From: Salipiger bermudensis
GTDB taxonomy: Bacteria; Pseudomonadota; Alphaproteobacteria; Rhodobacterales; Rhodobacteraceae
Assembly: GCF_020171625.1 (NCBI RefSeq)
Contig: NZ_JAIUZY010000004.1
Coordinates: forward strand, 248,001 to 312,000
Direction of reading: 5' to 3'
Length of the DNA: 64,000 nt
Part shown: piece after piece, positions 24,462 through 34,458 of the stretch
Layout: the number at the start of each line of letters is the position of its first letter
Numbering within the stretch: the first letter of the stretch is position 1
The notes under the pieces: model-generated
What the model was told of the DNA's origin: nothing
Database searches by the model: none
What the model saw: only the letters and a program-made list of their open reading frames with translations
Position numbers and translations under genes: made by a program

Positions 24462-27400
24462 ATGGCGATGGAAAAGACCTTTGACGCGGCCGAAGCCGAG
24501 GCGCGTATCTACGAAGCGTGGGAAAAAGCGGGCGCCTTTGCCGCCGGGGCCAATGCCTCGCGCGACGAGAGCTTCAGCATCATGATCCCGCCGCCCAATG
24601 TGACAGGCTCGCTGCACATGGGGCACGCCTTCAACAACACGCTGCAGGATATCCTCGTGCGCTGGCACCGGATGCGCGGCTTCGACACGCTGTGGCAGCC
24701 CGGTCAGGACCATGCCGGCATCGCCACACAGATGGTGGTCGAGCGCGAGCTGGCCAAGGATCCGGCCAACGCCACCCGCCGCGAGATGGGCCGCGAGGCC
24801 TTTACCGCGAAGATCTGGGAGTGGAAGCAGCACTCCGGCGGCACCATCATGACGCAGCTCAAGCGGCTTGGCGCCTCTCTCGACTGGTCGCGCAACGCCT
24901 TCACCATGTCGGGCGCCGAGGGCGCCCCGGCGGGCGAGGAGGGCAACTTCCACGACGCGGTGATCAAGGTCTTCGTCGACATGTACGAGAAGGGCCTGAT
25001 CTACCGCGGCAAGCGGCTGGTCAACTGGGACCCGCATTTCGAGACCGCGATCTCGGATCTCGAAGTCGAGAACATCGAGGTGCCCGGCCACATGTGGCAC
25101 TTCAAGTACCCGCTGGCCGGCGGTGCCACCTACACCTATGTCGAGAAGGACGAGGACGGCACCGTGCTCTTCGAGGAGGAGCGCGACTACATCTCCATCG
25201 CCACCACCCGCCCCGAGACCATGCTGGGCGACGGCGCCGTCGCGGTGCACCCCTCTGACGAGCGTTATGCGCCGATCGTCGGCCAGCTCTGCGAGATCCC
25301 GGTGGGGCCGAAGGAGCACCGCCGTCTGATCCCGATCATCACCGACGAATACCCCGACCCGACCTTCGGCTCGGGCGCGGTGAAGATCACCGGTGCGCAT
25401 GACTTCAACGACTACCAGGTGGCCAAGCGCGGCGGCATCCCGATGTACCGCCTCATGGACACCCGCGGCACCATGCGCGCCGACGGCATCTCTTATGCCG
25501 AGGCCGCCGAGACCGCGCAGAAGGTCGCCCGCGGCGAGCTGACGCTCTCCGAGCACGAGGCCGATGCGCTCAACCTCGTGCCCGACCACCTGCGCGGGCT
25601 CGACCGGTTCGAGGCGCGCGAGGCGGTGGTGCGCGAGATCACCGAGGACGGTCTCGCGGTGATGACCGAGCTCACCGATCCGCGGCTCGGACAGGCGGCG
25701 GCGCAGGCCCCCGTGGCCCCCGAAGAGGGCGGCGAGGCGCGCGACGAGGCGGCGCAGTGGGTGCCGCTCGTGGAGGCCAAGCCGATCATGCAGCCCTTCG
25801 GCGACCGCTCGAAGGTGGTGATCGAGCCGATGCTCACCGACCAGTGGTTCGTCGACACCACCCAGATCGTCGGGCCGGCGCTCGATGCCGTGCGCGAGGG
25901 CCGCGTGCGGATCCTGCCCGAGAGCGGTGAGAAGACCTATTTTCACTGGCTCGAGAACATCGAGCCGTGGTGCATCTCGCGCCAGCTGTGGTGGGGCCAC
26001 CAGATCCCGGTCTGGCACACCCCCGGCCTCGGCGACGAGTGGCGCTCGTTCTGCGCCGCGACCGAGGAGGAGGCGCTGAAGAAGATGCACGACTTCTTCG
26101 GCGAGGACGCCGAGTTCCTGATGGTCGAGGACGCGGCAGCGGCCGAGGATCACCTCGCGGCGCTGCTCGAGCAGGGCGTTGATTTCACCGGCGTCGACCA
26201 GCGCCGCCGGCCGCAGGCGATCCCGGTGTTCCGCGATCCCGACGTGCTCGACACGTGGTTCTCGTCCGGGCTGTGGCCGATCGGCACGCTGGGCTGGCCC
26301 GAGAAGACCCCGGAGCTCGAGAAGTACTTCCCCACCGACGTGCTGGTGACCGGGCAGGACATCCTGTTCTTCTGGGTCGCGCGGATGATGATGATGCAGC
26401 TCGCCGTGGTCGACGATATCCCGTTCCGCGACGTCTACCTGCACGGGCTGGTGCGCGACGCCAAGGGCAAGAAGATGTCCAAGTCGCTCGGCAACGTGGT
26501 CGACCCGCTCGAGATCATCGACGAGTACGGCGCCGACGCGCTGCGCTTCACCAATGCCGCCATGGCCTCGCTGGGCGGGGTGCTGAAGCTCGACATGCAG
26601 CGCATCGCCGGCTACCGCAACTTCGGCACCAAGCTGTGGAACGCTGCCCGCTTCGCCGAGATGAACGGCGCCGTGGGGCTTGGCGGGGCGCGCCCGGTGC
26701 CGCAGGCCACGGTAAACAAGTGGATCCTCGGCGAGACCGCGCGGGTGCGCGAGACCGTCGATGCGGCTCTGGCCGAGTATCGCTTCAACGATGCGGCGCT
26801 GTCGCTTTACGCCTTTGTCTGGGGCGTGGTCTGCGACTGGTATGTCGAGTTCTCCAAGCCCCTTCTGCAGGGCGAGGACGAGGCTGCGAAGGCCGAGACG
26901 CAGGCCACCATGTCGTGGGTCATCGACCAGTGCCTCGTCCTGCTGCACCCGATCATGCCCTTCATCACCGAAGAGCTCTGGGGCACGCTGGGCGCGCGCT
27001 CGAAGATGCTCGTGCATGGCGACTGGCCGGTCTACACCACCGAGGAACTGCTCGACCCGGCAGCGGATGCCGAGATGCGCTGGGTGATCTCGCTGATCGA
27101 GGGCGTGCGCTCGGCGCGGGCGCAGATGGGCGTGCCGGTGGGGCTCTACGTGCCGGTGCTGGTGACCGAGATCGACGCCGCCGGCGAGGCGGCCTGGGCC
27201 AACAACGAGACGCTGATCAAGCGGCTGGCGCGGCTTGAGAGCCTGACACGGGTCGACAGCTTCCCCAAGGGCTGCGTGACCGTGCCGGTGGGCGGGGCGA
27301 CCTTCGGCCTGCCGCTGGCCGACATCATCGATGTCGAGGCCGAGAAGGCGCGGCTCGAGAAGAACATCGCCAAGCTCGGCAAGGAGCTGGGCGGTCTGCG

Positions 27401-27539
27401 CGGGCGTCTGAAGAACCCCAAGTTCATCGAGAGCGCGCCCGAGGAGGTGGTCGAGGAGACCCGCGACAACCTCGCCGCGCGCGAAGAGGAAGAGACCAAG
27501 CTCAAGCAGGCGCTGGCGCGTCTGGCCGAGATCGGCTGA
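24462..27539 (+). CDS. valS: Valyl-tRNA synthetase
   Basis: A 1025-residue class I aminoacyl-tRNA synthetase. The HIGH-type motif is HMGH at 52-55 in [14 protein letters not shown], and KMSKS is at 671-675. Between them lies the editing domain with the [10 protein letters not shown] loop. The anticodon-binding region follows and a C-terminal coiled coil closes the protein (about 950-1020, [19 protein letters not shown]). The start at 24462 is chosen from the conserved N-terminus; an in-frame Met two codons later is possible. It is flanked by terminators and so transcribed alone. No T-box is seen, as expected for this class. Confidence 0.98.
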   Translation: MAMEKTFDAAEAEARIYEAWEKAGAFAAGANASRDESFSIMIPPPNVTGSLHMGHAFNNTLQDILVRWHRMRGFDTLWQPGQDHAGIATQMVVERELAKDPANATRREMGREAFTAKIWEWKQHSGGTIMTQLKRLGASLDWSRNAFTMSGAEGAPAGEEGNFHDAVIKVFVDMYEKGLIYRGKRLVNWDPHFETAISDLEVENIEVPGHMWHFKYPLAGGATYTYVEKDEDGTVLFEEERDYISIATTRPETMLGDGAVAVHPSDERYAPIVGQLCEIPVGPKEHRRLIPIITDEYPDPTFGSGAVKITGAHDFNDYQVAKRGGIPMYRLMDTRGTMRADGISYAEAAETAQKVARGELTLSEHEADALNLVPDHLRGLDRFEAREAVVREITEDGLAVMTELTDPRLGQAAAQAPVAPEEGGEARDEAAQWVPLVEAKPIMQPFGDRSKVVIEPMLTDQWFVDTTQIVGPALDAVREGRVRILPESGEKTYFHWLENIEPWCISRQLWWGHQIPVWHTPGLGDEWRSFCAATEEEALKKMHDFFGEDAEFLMVEDAAAAEDHLAALLEQGVDFTGVDQRRRPQAIPVFRDPDVLDTWFSSGLWPIGTLGWPEKTPELEKYFPTDVLVTGQDILFFWVARMMMMQLAVVDDIPFRDVYLHGLVRDAKGKKMSKSLGNVVDPLEIIDEYGADALRFTNAAMASLGGVLKLDMQRIAGYRNFGTKLWNAARFAEMNGAVGLGGARPVPQATVNKWILGETARVRETVDAALAEYRFNDAALSLYAFVWGVVCDWYVEFSKPLLQGEDEAAKAETQATMSWVIDQCLVLLHPIMPFITEELWGTLGARSKMLVHGDWPVYTTEELLDPAADAEMRWVISLIEGVRSARAQMGVPVGLYVPVLVTEIDAAGEAAWANNETLIKRLARLESLTRVDSFPKGCVTVPVGGATFGLPLADIIDVEAEKARLEKNIAKLGKELGGLRGRLKNPKFIESAPEEVVEETRDNLAAREEEETKLKQALARLAEIG

Positions 27540-27564
27540 TAGGCGTCTCTCTCGCTGAAACGAC

Positions 27565-27598
27565 AACCGCCGCCCTTCGGGGCGGCGGTTTGCGTTTG
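27565..27598 (+). terminator. Intrinsic terminator of valS
   Basis: An 11-bp stem AACCGCCGCCC / GGGCGGCGGTT closed by a UUCG tetraloop lies 25 bases after the valS stop. It is followed by TGCGTTT, so the T-run is short but the hairpin is very stable. Confidence 0.85.
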
Positions 27599-28040
27599 GG
27601 GGGCGGCACGCCCCGCTCTCATCTGACCACTCTAGCACCGCGATTCCGAAGACCGCCGTGCGATCTCTGGCCCACGGGGGCGAAGTGTTTCAGCGACTTC
27701 ACCACCCAGTCCGTCTGCTTCGTCGTGCCGGGACGCCGCCACGCCATCGCCGGTCCGCGGGGTGGCGATCCGGTCTTCGAACCTCTCGATTTATCCCGGC
27801 CACATCCGAAGGACCTCGACACGCGGCTCCCAGCTTCACCAGATCGCCAGCCCGGGGGGCGGGCCGGCGATTGCGCGGCGGCCTACGGCCTTGATTCCGC
27901 GCGGGGACACGCTCGGCTCTTCCGAAGTCCACGCGGCCCCAATCCCTCTCAGCCACTCCCACCTCATCGAGCCGGGACGCCGCCGCGCATTCGCCCCGCT
28001 CGCCCCTTCCGAAGTCCGCACGGCGCCCGAGCGCCTAGTC
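27599..28040. other. Intergenic region with recurring short words
   Basis: About 440 bases between convergent valS and the SDR gene. No coding frame here has a recognisable domain. The word TCCGAAG followed by a CC-rich segment recurs at about 27645, 27805, 27920 and 28007. GGGACGCCGCC occurs at 27730 and 27973, suggesting decayed repeats or a decayed RNA element. Function unknown. Confidence 0.35.
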
Positions 28041-28808
28041 CTACTTCGGCGCCATCCGAAGCGCGCCGTCGAGGCGGATCACCTCGCCGTTCAGCATCTG
28101 GTTCTCGATGATGTGCCGCGCCAGCGCCGCGTACTCCTCCGGGTCGCCCAGCCGTGGCGGGAAAGGCACCGAGGCGCCGAGGCTGTCCTGCACGTCCTGC
28201 GGCAGGCCCGCCATCATCGGCGTGCCGAAGATCCCCGGCGCGATGGTCACAACGCGGATGCCGTGCCGCGCCAGCTCGCGCGCCGCGGGCAGCGTCAAAG
28301 ACGCCACACCGCCCTTCGACGCCGCGTAGGCCGCCTGCCCGATCTGACCGTCCATCGCCGCGATCGAGGCGGTGTTGATGATCACCCCCCGCTCGCCGCC
28401 CTCGCCCGGCTCCTGCTTCGAAATCGCGTCCGCCGCCAGCCGCAGCATGTTGAAGGTGCCGATGAGGTTGATCGTCACCGCGCGCGCGAAGCTGTCGAGC
28501 CCGTGCGGCCCCTCGCGCCCGACGATCTTCTCGCCCGGCGCCACGCCCGCACAGTTGACCAGACCGTCGAGCCGCCCGAAGCGCTCGAGCGCCGCGGCCA
28601 CCGCCGCCTCGCCCTGCACCGCGTCGGTCACGTCGGTCTTCACGAAATGCGCCGCCTCCCCAAGCGCGTCGGACTTGGCCTCGCCGGCCTCGGCGTTGAC
28701 GTCGAGCAGCACCGCGCGGCCCCCCGCGCCCACCAGCATCTCGGCCACCGCCGCGCCGAGGCCCGAGCCGCCGCCGGTCACGAGGAACACACGATCTTCG
28801 ATCTTCAT
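28041..28808 (-). CDS. SDR oxidoreductase, 3-hydroxyacyl-CoA dehydrogenase type 2-like
   Basis: A 255-residue short-chain dehydrogenase. The NAD site is TGGGSGLG (11-18), with Asp37 at the end of the second strand favouring NAD over NADP. NCAG lies at 86-89 and the catalytic triad is Ser148, Tyr161 and Lys165 (YAASK). The overall pattern, including [14 protein letters not shown] and [15 protein letters not shown], matches HSD10-like 3-hydroxyacyl-CoA dehydrogenases of beta-oxidation. The start at 28808 is chosen for GGGAGGGTTTGTT upstream; a longer frame adds 12 unsupported residues. Confidence 0.85.
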   Translation of the reverse strand: MKIEDRVFLVTGGGSGLGAAVAEMLVGAGGRAVLLDVNAEAGEAKSDALGEAAHFVKTDVTDAVQGEAAVAAALERFGRLDGLVNCAGVAPGEKIVGREGPHGLDSFARAVTINLIGTFNMLRLAADAISKQEPGEGGERGVIINTASIAAMDGQIGQAAYAASKGGVASLTLPAARELARHGIRVVTIAPGIFGTPMMAGLPQDVQDSLGASVPFPPRLGDPEEYAALARHIIENQMLNGEVIRLDGALRMAPK

Positions 28809-29127
28809 AACAAACCCTCCCTTGTCGCGGCGGAGCATAGCCAAGGCACGGGCGCTGACAATGCCTCAGCGACGCCGAGCGCGGCGTCGCGCGATGGTTT
28901 CAAATCTGCGCAAATTTCCGGCGTTCCCTCGCGGGTCAGGAGCGTTTCCGCCCGGATCGCCCGGCTGCGGCCCTGCCCCCGGCCCGCCCGAACCGGGTTT
29001 CGTTGACAAAAAGCGCGCCTCTGCGCGTCAATCGGGGCATGATCCGGTCAGGCGCTCCACAGTGCCGGGCAAGCCGACGCGGACCGCCGATGAAGGGTAG
29101 AAGCCAGTTTCGAGTTCCGGGGGCGTC
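28809..29127. other. Divergent intergenic region with a GC hairpin
   Basis: The region lies between the SDR gene and the isomerase gene, with both promoters expected here. An 8-bp stem GCGACGCC / GGCGTCGC with a 6-nt loop lies at 28869-28890 without a T-run. A second candidate signal is TTTCGTTGACAAAAAGCGCG near 28998, whose TTGACA is a perfect sigma-70 -35 box. No clear -10 partner was fixed. Confidence 0.4.
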
Positions 29128-29733
29128 ATGCGCAAAACCATCGACTATTTCTTCTCACCAGCCTCCGGGTTCACCTATCTCGGTCATCAGGCGCTGATGG
29201 CGCTGGCCGCCGAGGTCGGCGCGATGGTGCGCTTCCACCCGCTGGACATCCGCAGGGTCTATGCCGAGATGGGCATCACCCACCCGCTCGAGCAATGCGA
29301 GGCCCGGCAGAGCTACCGCATCGAGGACCAGCGCCGCTGGGCGCGGCTGCGGGGCCTGCGCATGACCCCGAACCCGGCGCATCATCCGGTCGACGTGCGC
29401 CTGCCCTGCCGGGTGATCCTTGCCACCGGGCGCCTCGGGCTCGATCAGGACGCGGTGACGCTGGCCTGCCTGCGCGGGGTCTGGGCCGAGGGGCGCAACA
29501 TCTCGGATCCGGGCGAACTGTGCGAGGCACTGCACCAGATCGACATGCCCGCCTATGACATCCTGCACGAGGCCGAGGCCGAGCACGTGCGTGACGAGGC
29601 CGGCGCTGTCACGCAGTCGGCGATCGAGGCCGGGATCTTCGGCGCGCCGACCTACGTGGTCGACGGCGAACGGTTCTGGGGACAGGACCGGATCGAGTTC
29701 ATGCGCGAAAAGCTCCTCAGGGCCGCCGCCTGA
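29128..29733 (+). CDS. DsbA-family 2-hydroxychromene-2-carboxylate isomerase-like protein
   Basis: A 201-residue thioredoxin-fold protein related to kappa-class GST isomerases. The N-terminal FFSPASGFTYLG contains the Ser that replaces the DsbA cysteine and binds glutathione. The cis-Pro region GAPTYVVDGERFWGQDR is highly typical. Named for an isomerase of naphthalene breakdown, but in genomes like this without aromatic genes nearby it probably acts as a general glutathione-dependent isomerase. Substrate unknown. Confidence 0.85.
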   Translation: MRKTIDYFFSPASGFTYLGHQALMALAAEVGAMVRFHPLDIRRVYAEMGITHPLEQCEARQSYRIEDQRRWARLRGLRMTPNPAHHPVDVRLPCRVILATGRLGLDQDAVTLACLRGVWAEGRNISDPGELCEALHQIDMPAYDILHEAEAEHVRDEAGAVTQSAIEAGIFGAPTYVVDGERFWGQDRIEFMREKLLRAAA

Positions 29734-29991
29734 TCCGGTGCCGCCCGATCCGTTGCTGACTGACCGCGCTTTTCCCGAGACGCAGCCCTTCCCCGAAGCG
29801 AAACCCCGCCTTTCGCGTTGCAGACCCGTCTCAGCGCCTTAGGTTGACCGGAGGACTGGCGGGACCGCCCGCCGGTTCGCCCGGGACGGTGCGCGCAAGC
29901 GTGGCTGTCCCGCAGATCGCCAGACAGTCCGCGCCGCGCCCGCGAGGGCCGCGGTGGTGGCACATGAGCAACGACACAGGACCGAGACGCC

Positions 29992-32400
29992 ATGACAGAC
30001 ACGCCCGCCATCCTCGCCGACCTTTCCGCCGCCGAGGCCCGCGCCGAGTGGTGCCAGCAGGTGCTCGACACCGCGCCCAACCGCTTTGACGCCGGCAAGC
30101 AGATCGCGCGGCGGCTGGGAGCTCTGGTCGATGGTGCAAAGGTGGAGTTCGGCTTCTGGACGCCGGAGCTGCAGGATTGGCGCATCGCCGATGGCGACGT
30201 GTTCCTCGAGGTGCTGCGCCCGCAGGAAGAGCTCGACCTCACCGCCAGCCAGGGCGACGTGCGCTTCGACCGCGTGCTGCTGCCGGTGGCCCGCTGCGAG
30301 GCCTTCACCTTTGCCGCCGCCACCGGTCTCAGGGCCGGCAGCCGGGACCAGATCGGGGATTTCTACGCGCTGGTCTACCGCGATCAGGAGGGTGCCTATC
30401 ACCGCATCCTCGATCCGCTCGCCGCCTCGCTGCCCTATGGCGCCTTTTCCCCGGCCGAGATCTACGATCTGCCGGCCATGCAGGCGCGGCGGCAGGACAA
30501 AGGCTATTTCGAGCAGGTCCGAAAGGCCGACGGCCCGCACAAGTTCGCCCCGCCGACCTCGATCCTGCAGGTCCATGTCCCCACGGCAACGCCCGGCGGC
30601 ACGCTGGCCTCGCTCACCCGGCAGTTCGAACGCCTCGCCGCGCGTGTCGGCGCCGGACTGACGCTGGAGCCCGACGAAGAGCTGTTCGCCGGCTACGACG
30701 CGGTGCAGCTCCTGCCGGTCGAGCCCACCACCGTCTACGAGGCGGGTCCGGATTTCTGGACCGACATCGAGAGCGACGAGGAGACGGTGACCGCCCATCT
30801 GATGCGGCCCGACACCACCAACTGGGGCTATGACATCGTCATCTCGGGCATGGCGACGGTGAACCCGGTGCTGCTCGAGACGGCGCGCCCCGACGAGCTG
30901 GTCGACCTCGCGGCGGTGCTGCACAACTTCCCGCACTGGCCCAAGATGCTGGTGCTCGACGTGGTGTTCGGCCACTCGGACAACCAAGGTCTCAACGCGC
31001 TCAACAGCCATTTCTTCGCCGGGCCGAACATGTACGGCCAGAACCTCGACTACAACAATCCCTTCGTGCGGGCGATCCTGCTCGAGCTGCAGCGCCGCAA
31101 GGTGGATTTCGGCGCCGACGGCGTGCGCGTGGACGGGGCGCAGGACTTCAAGTGGTGGGATGTCTCGACGCAGGAAATGCGGCACGACGACGACTACCTG
31201 CAGGAAATGTCGGACGTTGTGCAGAACGTGGCGGGCGTCGATTACCGCCCTTGGTTCGTCTTCGAGGACGGCCGCCCTTGGCCGCAGGAAGACTGGGAGC
31301 TGAGCTCGGATTACCGCGCGGTGATCGAGACGCAGAAGGACACCGACCCGGACGTGTTCCAGTGGGGGCCGCTGACCTTCGCCCACAACACGCCGTTCAT
31401 CTACACCTTCTGGCTGTCGAAATACTGGCGCCTGTGGGAGATCCTCACCCGCGGCTCGAACTGGATCTCGGGCACCGCCAACCACGACACGCTGCGCCGG
31501 GGCACGCAGGTGAACCCCAAGCTCAACATCAACACCCGGCTTGGCGAGACCAAGATGGAGATCCTCGACAAGGCCTATGACAACCCCGCCGTGTCGATCC
31601 TCACCTATGCCGCCCTGCCCGGCGTGCCGATGGACTTCCTCAACGCCACCGCCCGCGCCAGCTGGGGCTTCATCCGCAACCAGGACGACAAGTACGGGGT
31701 CAAGGTCGTGGCCGAGGAGGCGATTTCGCTGAAGTGGCAGGTGGACGAATACAGCTACTCGGTCCCCGGCAACTTCCGTTGGCTCAAGGAGCTGGGCTTC
31801 GAGACCCGAGAGGACCTCGCGCGGTTCCTCGAGTTCCTGCCGGCGCTGGTCGAGGTGACGGATTACGACCTCAACACCATCGCCACGCTGCTCAACGCGG
31901 TGGAGCCGCCGCTGGCCGGGCCGCGTCCGATCACCGTGGGCGGGCTGAAGCAGATCGCGCGGGCGTGGATGGACGACATGCACGAGTACTGCAACGTCTC
32001 GCACTCGACCTCGAAGCTCGACCCGGTGCAGACCAACGCCATGCGCCGCCTGCGCATGTTCCGGCTCAACAACCCGTGGCTGCGCCAGAACCTGCGCGCC
32101 GATGACCATTTCCGCTATGTCGAACCTATCGACGGCCGCACGGTCTTTGTCTCGCTGCGCAACGCACCGCAGGGGGGCGAGGTGTTCACCGTGTGCCACA
32201 TGGAAGGCGGCGCCACCGACAACATCGACCCGCTCGACCTGCTGCCCGACAGCGTCAGCCGCAACGACTGGCATCTGACGATCCGTGGCCCGGGCATCGG
32301 GCCAGACTATGTCGGCGGTCCGCTGGTGCTGCGGGATTCGATGGGGCTGGTCTTTACCCGCGGCCTCGACATCACCCACCTCGCAGGCGAGCCGCACTGA
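29992..32400 (+). CDS. gghA: GH13 glycoside hydrolase, probable glucosylglycerol hydrolase
   Basis: An 802-residue protein with an N-terminal domain of about 280 residues, then a TIM barrel with the four GH13 regions. These are LVLDVVFGH (320-328), GVRVD with likely nucleophile Asp381, VFED with acid/base Glu425, and TANHDT with Asp499. Length and the N-terminal extension agree with my memory of GghA-type enzymes, which split the compatible solute glucosylglycerol. Other GH13 activities such as a sucrose phosphorylase-like reaction remain possible. It may serve hypo-osmotic recovery or scavenging. No glucosylglycerol synthesis gene lies in the window. There is no signal peptide, so it is cytoplasmic. 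Confidence 0.68.
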   Translation: MTDTPAILADLSAAEARAEWCQQVLDTAPNRFDAGKQIARRLGALVDGAKVEFGFWTPELQDWRIADGDVFLEVLRPQEELDLTASQGDVRFDRVLLPVARCEAFTFAAATGLRAGSRDQIGDFYALVYRDQEGAYHRILDPLAASLPYGAFSPAEIYDLPAMQARRQDKGYFEQVRKADGPHKFAPPTSILQVHVPTATPGGTLASLTRQFERLAARVGAGLTLEPDEELFAGYDAVQLLPVEPTTVYEAGPDFWTDIESDEETVTAHLMRPDTTNWGYDIVISGMATVNPVLLETARPDELVDLAAVLHNFPHWPKMLVLDVVFGHSDNQGLNALNSHFFAGPNMYGQNLDYNNPFVRAILLELQRRKVDFGADGVRVDGAQDFKWWDVSTQEMRHDDDYLQEMSDVVQNVAGVDYRPWFVFEDGRPWPQEDWELSSDYRAVIETQKDTDPDVFQWGPLTFAHNTPFIYTFWLSKYWRLWEILTRGSNWISGTANHDTLRRGTQVNPKLNINTRLGETKMEILDKAYDNPAVSILTYAALPGVPMDFLNATARASWGFIRNQDDKYGVKVVAEEAISLKWQVDEYSYSVPGNFRWLKELGFETREDLARFLEFLPALVEVTDYDLNTIATLLNAVEPPLAGPRPITVGGLKQIARAWMDDMHEYCNVSHSTSKLDPVQTNAMRRLRMFRLNNPWLRQNLRADDHFRYVEPIDGRTVFVSLRNAPQGGEVFTVCHMEGGATDNIDPLDLLPDSVSRNDWHLTIRGPGIGPDYVGGPLVLRDSMGLVFTRGLDITHLAGEPH

Positions 32401-32406
32401 GCTTCG

Positions 32407-32437
32407 GCGCCGGCGCTCCCGGAGAGGACGCCGGCGC
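32407..32437. terminator. GC hairpin after the GH13 gene
   Basis: A 9-bp stem GCGCCGGCG / CGCCGGCGC with a 13-nt loop begins 7 bases past the stop codon. There is no T-run, so it is a possible Rho-aided terminator or mRNA 3-prime stabiliser between convergent genes. Confidence 0.4.
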
Positions 32438-32453
32438 TCGCGCGCTGAACGAA

Positions 32454-32552
32454 AACGACCGCGCCCACGCGCCTCAGCCGCGTCTGAACCACCGTACCCA
32501 CGCGCCTAGGGTTGGCCTAAACCACCGCGCCCGCAACCACGCGCCTCAGGCG
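32454..32552. repeat. Three short degenerate direct repeats
   Basis: Three units of about 33 bases are built on ACCACCGCGCCCACGCGCC and followed by TCAG or TAGG. They start near 32454, 32488 and 32521; the last runs into the trkH stop. They could be a small expanding repeat or a weak transcription stop. No similar set is seen elsewhere in the window. Confidence 0.4.
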
Positions 32553-33994
32553 CGCCAGAAGCGCAGGGTGAACAGGGTGAAGACCACCATCACCTCGAGA
32601 CGGCCGGTGAGCATGGCGAAGGCCAGCATCCATTTCGCCGTGTCGTTGATATCGGCGAAGTTGCCCGCCGGGCCGATCTGATCGCCGAGACCGGGGCCGA
32701 CATTGGCCAGCGCCGTCGCCGCGCCGGAGAGCGAGGTGATGAAGTCGAGGCCGGTCATCCCGAGCCCCACCGACAGCACCCCCAGAGACACCACGAAGAA
32801 CGCGAAGAAGCTCAGCACCGAGGACAGCGTGTCGTCATCGACCGGGCGGCCCTGGAAGCGCGGCGTGAACACCCCGTGCGGCGCGCGGATGCGGCGCAGC
32901 TGCACCCGGATCGAGGCGAACAGGATCTGGTAGCGGAAGATCTTCACCGAGCAGGCCGTGGAGCCGGCACAGCCCCCGATCAGCCCGATGAAAAAGAACA
33001 TCGTGATGATGAACGAGCCCCACTGCATGTAGTCCACCGAGGCGTAGCCGGTGCCCGAGATGATAGAGGTGATGTTGAACAGCGCCTCGCGCACCGCCTG
33101 TTCCGGGTGATGCGGAAAGATCGAGACCAGCACGACCACCATCACCATCACCAGCACCGCGATGGTGCCGAAGAAGGCCAGCACCTGGCTGTCGCGCCAC
33201 AGCGCGGTGTAATGGCCGTTCATCATCTGCACGTAGCGCACGAAGGGCAGCGCCGCGCCGATCATGAAGACGGAGGCCACGTATTCCGCCGGCCCCGAGA
33301 AGGTGCCGAAACTGGCGTCGTAATTGGCGAATCCGCCGGTCGAGATCGTGGTGAGCGCATGCACCATCGCATCGAAGGCGTTCATGCCGCACAGCAGGTA
33401 GGCCACGGCGCAGGCCAGCGTCAGCCCCACATAGATGGTCGAGATCGACGAGGCGATCTCGGTGGCGCGGGGCAGGATCTTTCCCATCGTCTCGAAGGCT
33501 TCGGAGCGGAACACCTGCATTCCGCCCACCCGCAGCTCGGGCAGGAACACCATGGCGACCACGATGATGCCGATGCCGCCCAGCCATTGCAGGATGCCGC
33601 GCCACAGGAGCAGCCCCTTGGGCAGGGTATCGAGCCCGACGAACACGGTCGAGCCGGTGGTGGTCAGGCCCGACATGGCCTCGAAATAGGCGTCGGTGAA
33701 GCTGGCCTCGGTGGCCCCGAAGATGAAGGGCAGCCCGCCGAAGAGCGGCAGCGCCGCCCAGACCCCGACAGTGAGCAGGAAGGTCTGCTGCAGCGTCAGC
33801 CCCTCCTTCACGCCGTTGGCACAGGCCAGCGCGATCAGCCCGCCGGTCAGCATCGTGACGAGACCGGTCTCGAGGAACACGTTCCACTCGCCCCGGCCCT
33901 CGGCGATATCGACGAGCATGGGCAGGAACATGGTCGCGCCCAGAGTGGCGACAAGAAGACCGATGACATAGGCGACGGGGCGGAGGTCGAACAT
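32546..33994 (-). CDS. trkH: TrkH-family potassium uptake protein
   Basis: A 482-residue inner-membrane protein with the repeated M1-P-M2 architecture of Trk/Ktr channels. Pore loops of the type SGLTTTGSTVF, TTISTGGFANYD, SIISGTGYAS and GCAGSTACSVK are recognisable; their Gly residues form the K+ filter. It normally works with the cytoplasmic gating protein TrkA, which is not in this window. The neighbouring Kef-type antiporter and GH13 solute enzyme suggest, but do not prove, a local osmoadaptation theme. Confidence 0.93.
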   Translation of the reverse strand: MFDLRPVAYVIGLLVATLGATMFLPMLVDIAEGRGEWNVFLETGLVTMLTGGLIALACANGVKEGLTLQQTFLLTVGVWAALPLFGGLPFIFGATEASFTDAYFEAMSGLTTTGSTVFVGLDTLPKGLLLWRGILQWLGGIGIIVVAMVFLPELRVGGMQVFRSEAFETMGKILPRATEIASSISTIYVGLTLACAVAYLLCGMNAFDAMVHALTTISTGGFANYDASFGTFSGPAEYVASVFMIGAALPFVRYVQMMNGHYTALWRDSQVLAFFGTIAVLVMVMVVVLVSIFPHHPEQAVREALFNITSIISGTGYASVDYMQWGSFIITMFFFIGLIGGCAGSTACSVKIFRYQILFASIRVQLRRIRAPHGVFTPRFQGRPVDDDTLSSVLSFFAFFVVSLGVLSVGLGMTGLDFITSLSGAATALANVGPGLGDQIGPAGNFADINDTAKWMLAFAMLTGRLEVMVVFTLFTLRFWRA

Positions 33995-34069
33995 GGCGCA
34001 GCGTTGTCCTGCCCCGCGAAATTAGTCAAGCAGCCGGGCGAGCAAATTCCACGCCCGCGCCGCCGCCGC

Positions 34070-34297
34070 TCAGGCGGACAGGAGGTCGCGGAACACGTGC
34101 GGGAGGATCTCGTCCCGCCTCAGCCCCATGCGGGCAAGCTGGTCGTCGCTTTTCATTTCGAGATGAACGATCTCGCGCATGCGGGCCTTGCGCAGGCCAT
34201 AGGGGTTCAGCCCCAGCCCGAGATTGGCGAAGTACAGGTCGATCTTGTGCTTCAGAGAGCCGCGCCCGATGGCGAGCTGAACGGTGTCGGCGTGCAT
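34070..34297 (-). CDS. DUF1127-like small protein, stand-alone
   Basis: A 75-residue protein whose C-terminal half (KSDDQLARMGLRRDEILPHVF) matches the DUF1127 pattern. The N-terminal half is longer and different from the CcaF1-like protein at 23.3 kb. The ATG at 34297 is set by ACGGAGGTTTCCGA upstream. Unlike the other DUF1127 gene, no anti-Shine-Dalgarno hairpins follow; only a 6-bp CGGGCG / CGCCCG stem lies downstream before trkH. An RNA- or protein-binding regulatory role is likely by family. Confidence 0.75.
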   Translation of the reverse strand: MHADTVQLAIGRGSLKHKIDLYFANLGLGLNPYGLRKARMREIVHLEMKSDDQLARMGLRRDEILPHVFRDLLSA

Positions 34298-34399
34298 TCG
34301 GAAACCTCCGTCTGTGGGGGTCCTCCCGCCCTCACAATTAGGCCGACCTCTTACCCGTTCCCCAACACGCCGCGCAGGAATTGCTGCAATGCAGCACGC

Positions 34400-34435
34400 T
34401 GCACAAGAAATGCGCCGCCCCTGGGGGCGGCGCAT
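34400..34435 (-). terminator. Intrinsic terminator of folE2
   Basis: An 11-bp perfect stem ATGCGCCGCCC / GGGCGGCGCAT with loop CTGG (minus strand CCAG) is followed on the minus strand by TTTCTTG. It lies 24 bases past the folE2 stop. Confidence 0.8.
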
Positions 34436-34458
34436 CGAATTGCAGCGGTGAGCGTGTC

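Noticed and set aside
23753-24585. Proline/leucine-rich open frames running through the small-RNA array
   Set aside because: They are translations of the repeated CTCCTCC hairpins; all three frames stay open because of the repeat period, and no start signal is convincing.
24279-27638. A 1119-residue open frame antisense to valS, and similar long frames antisense to the molybdopterin dehydrogenase (17677-19992), GH13 and M3 genes
   Set aside because: High-GC coding DNA gives long open antisense frames. The translations are rich in His, Arg, Gly and Asp without domains, while the sense frames are clear known enzymes.
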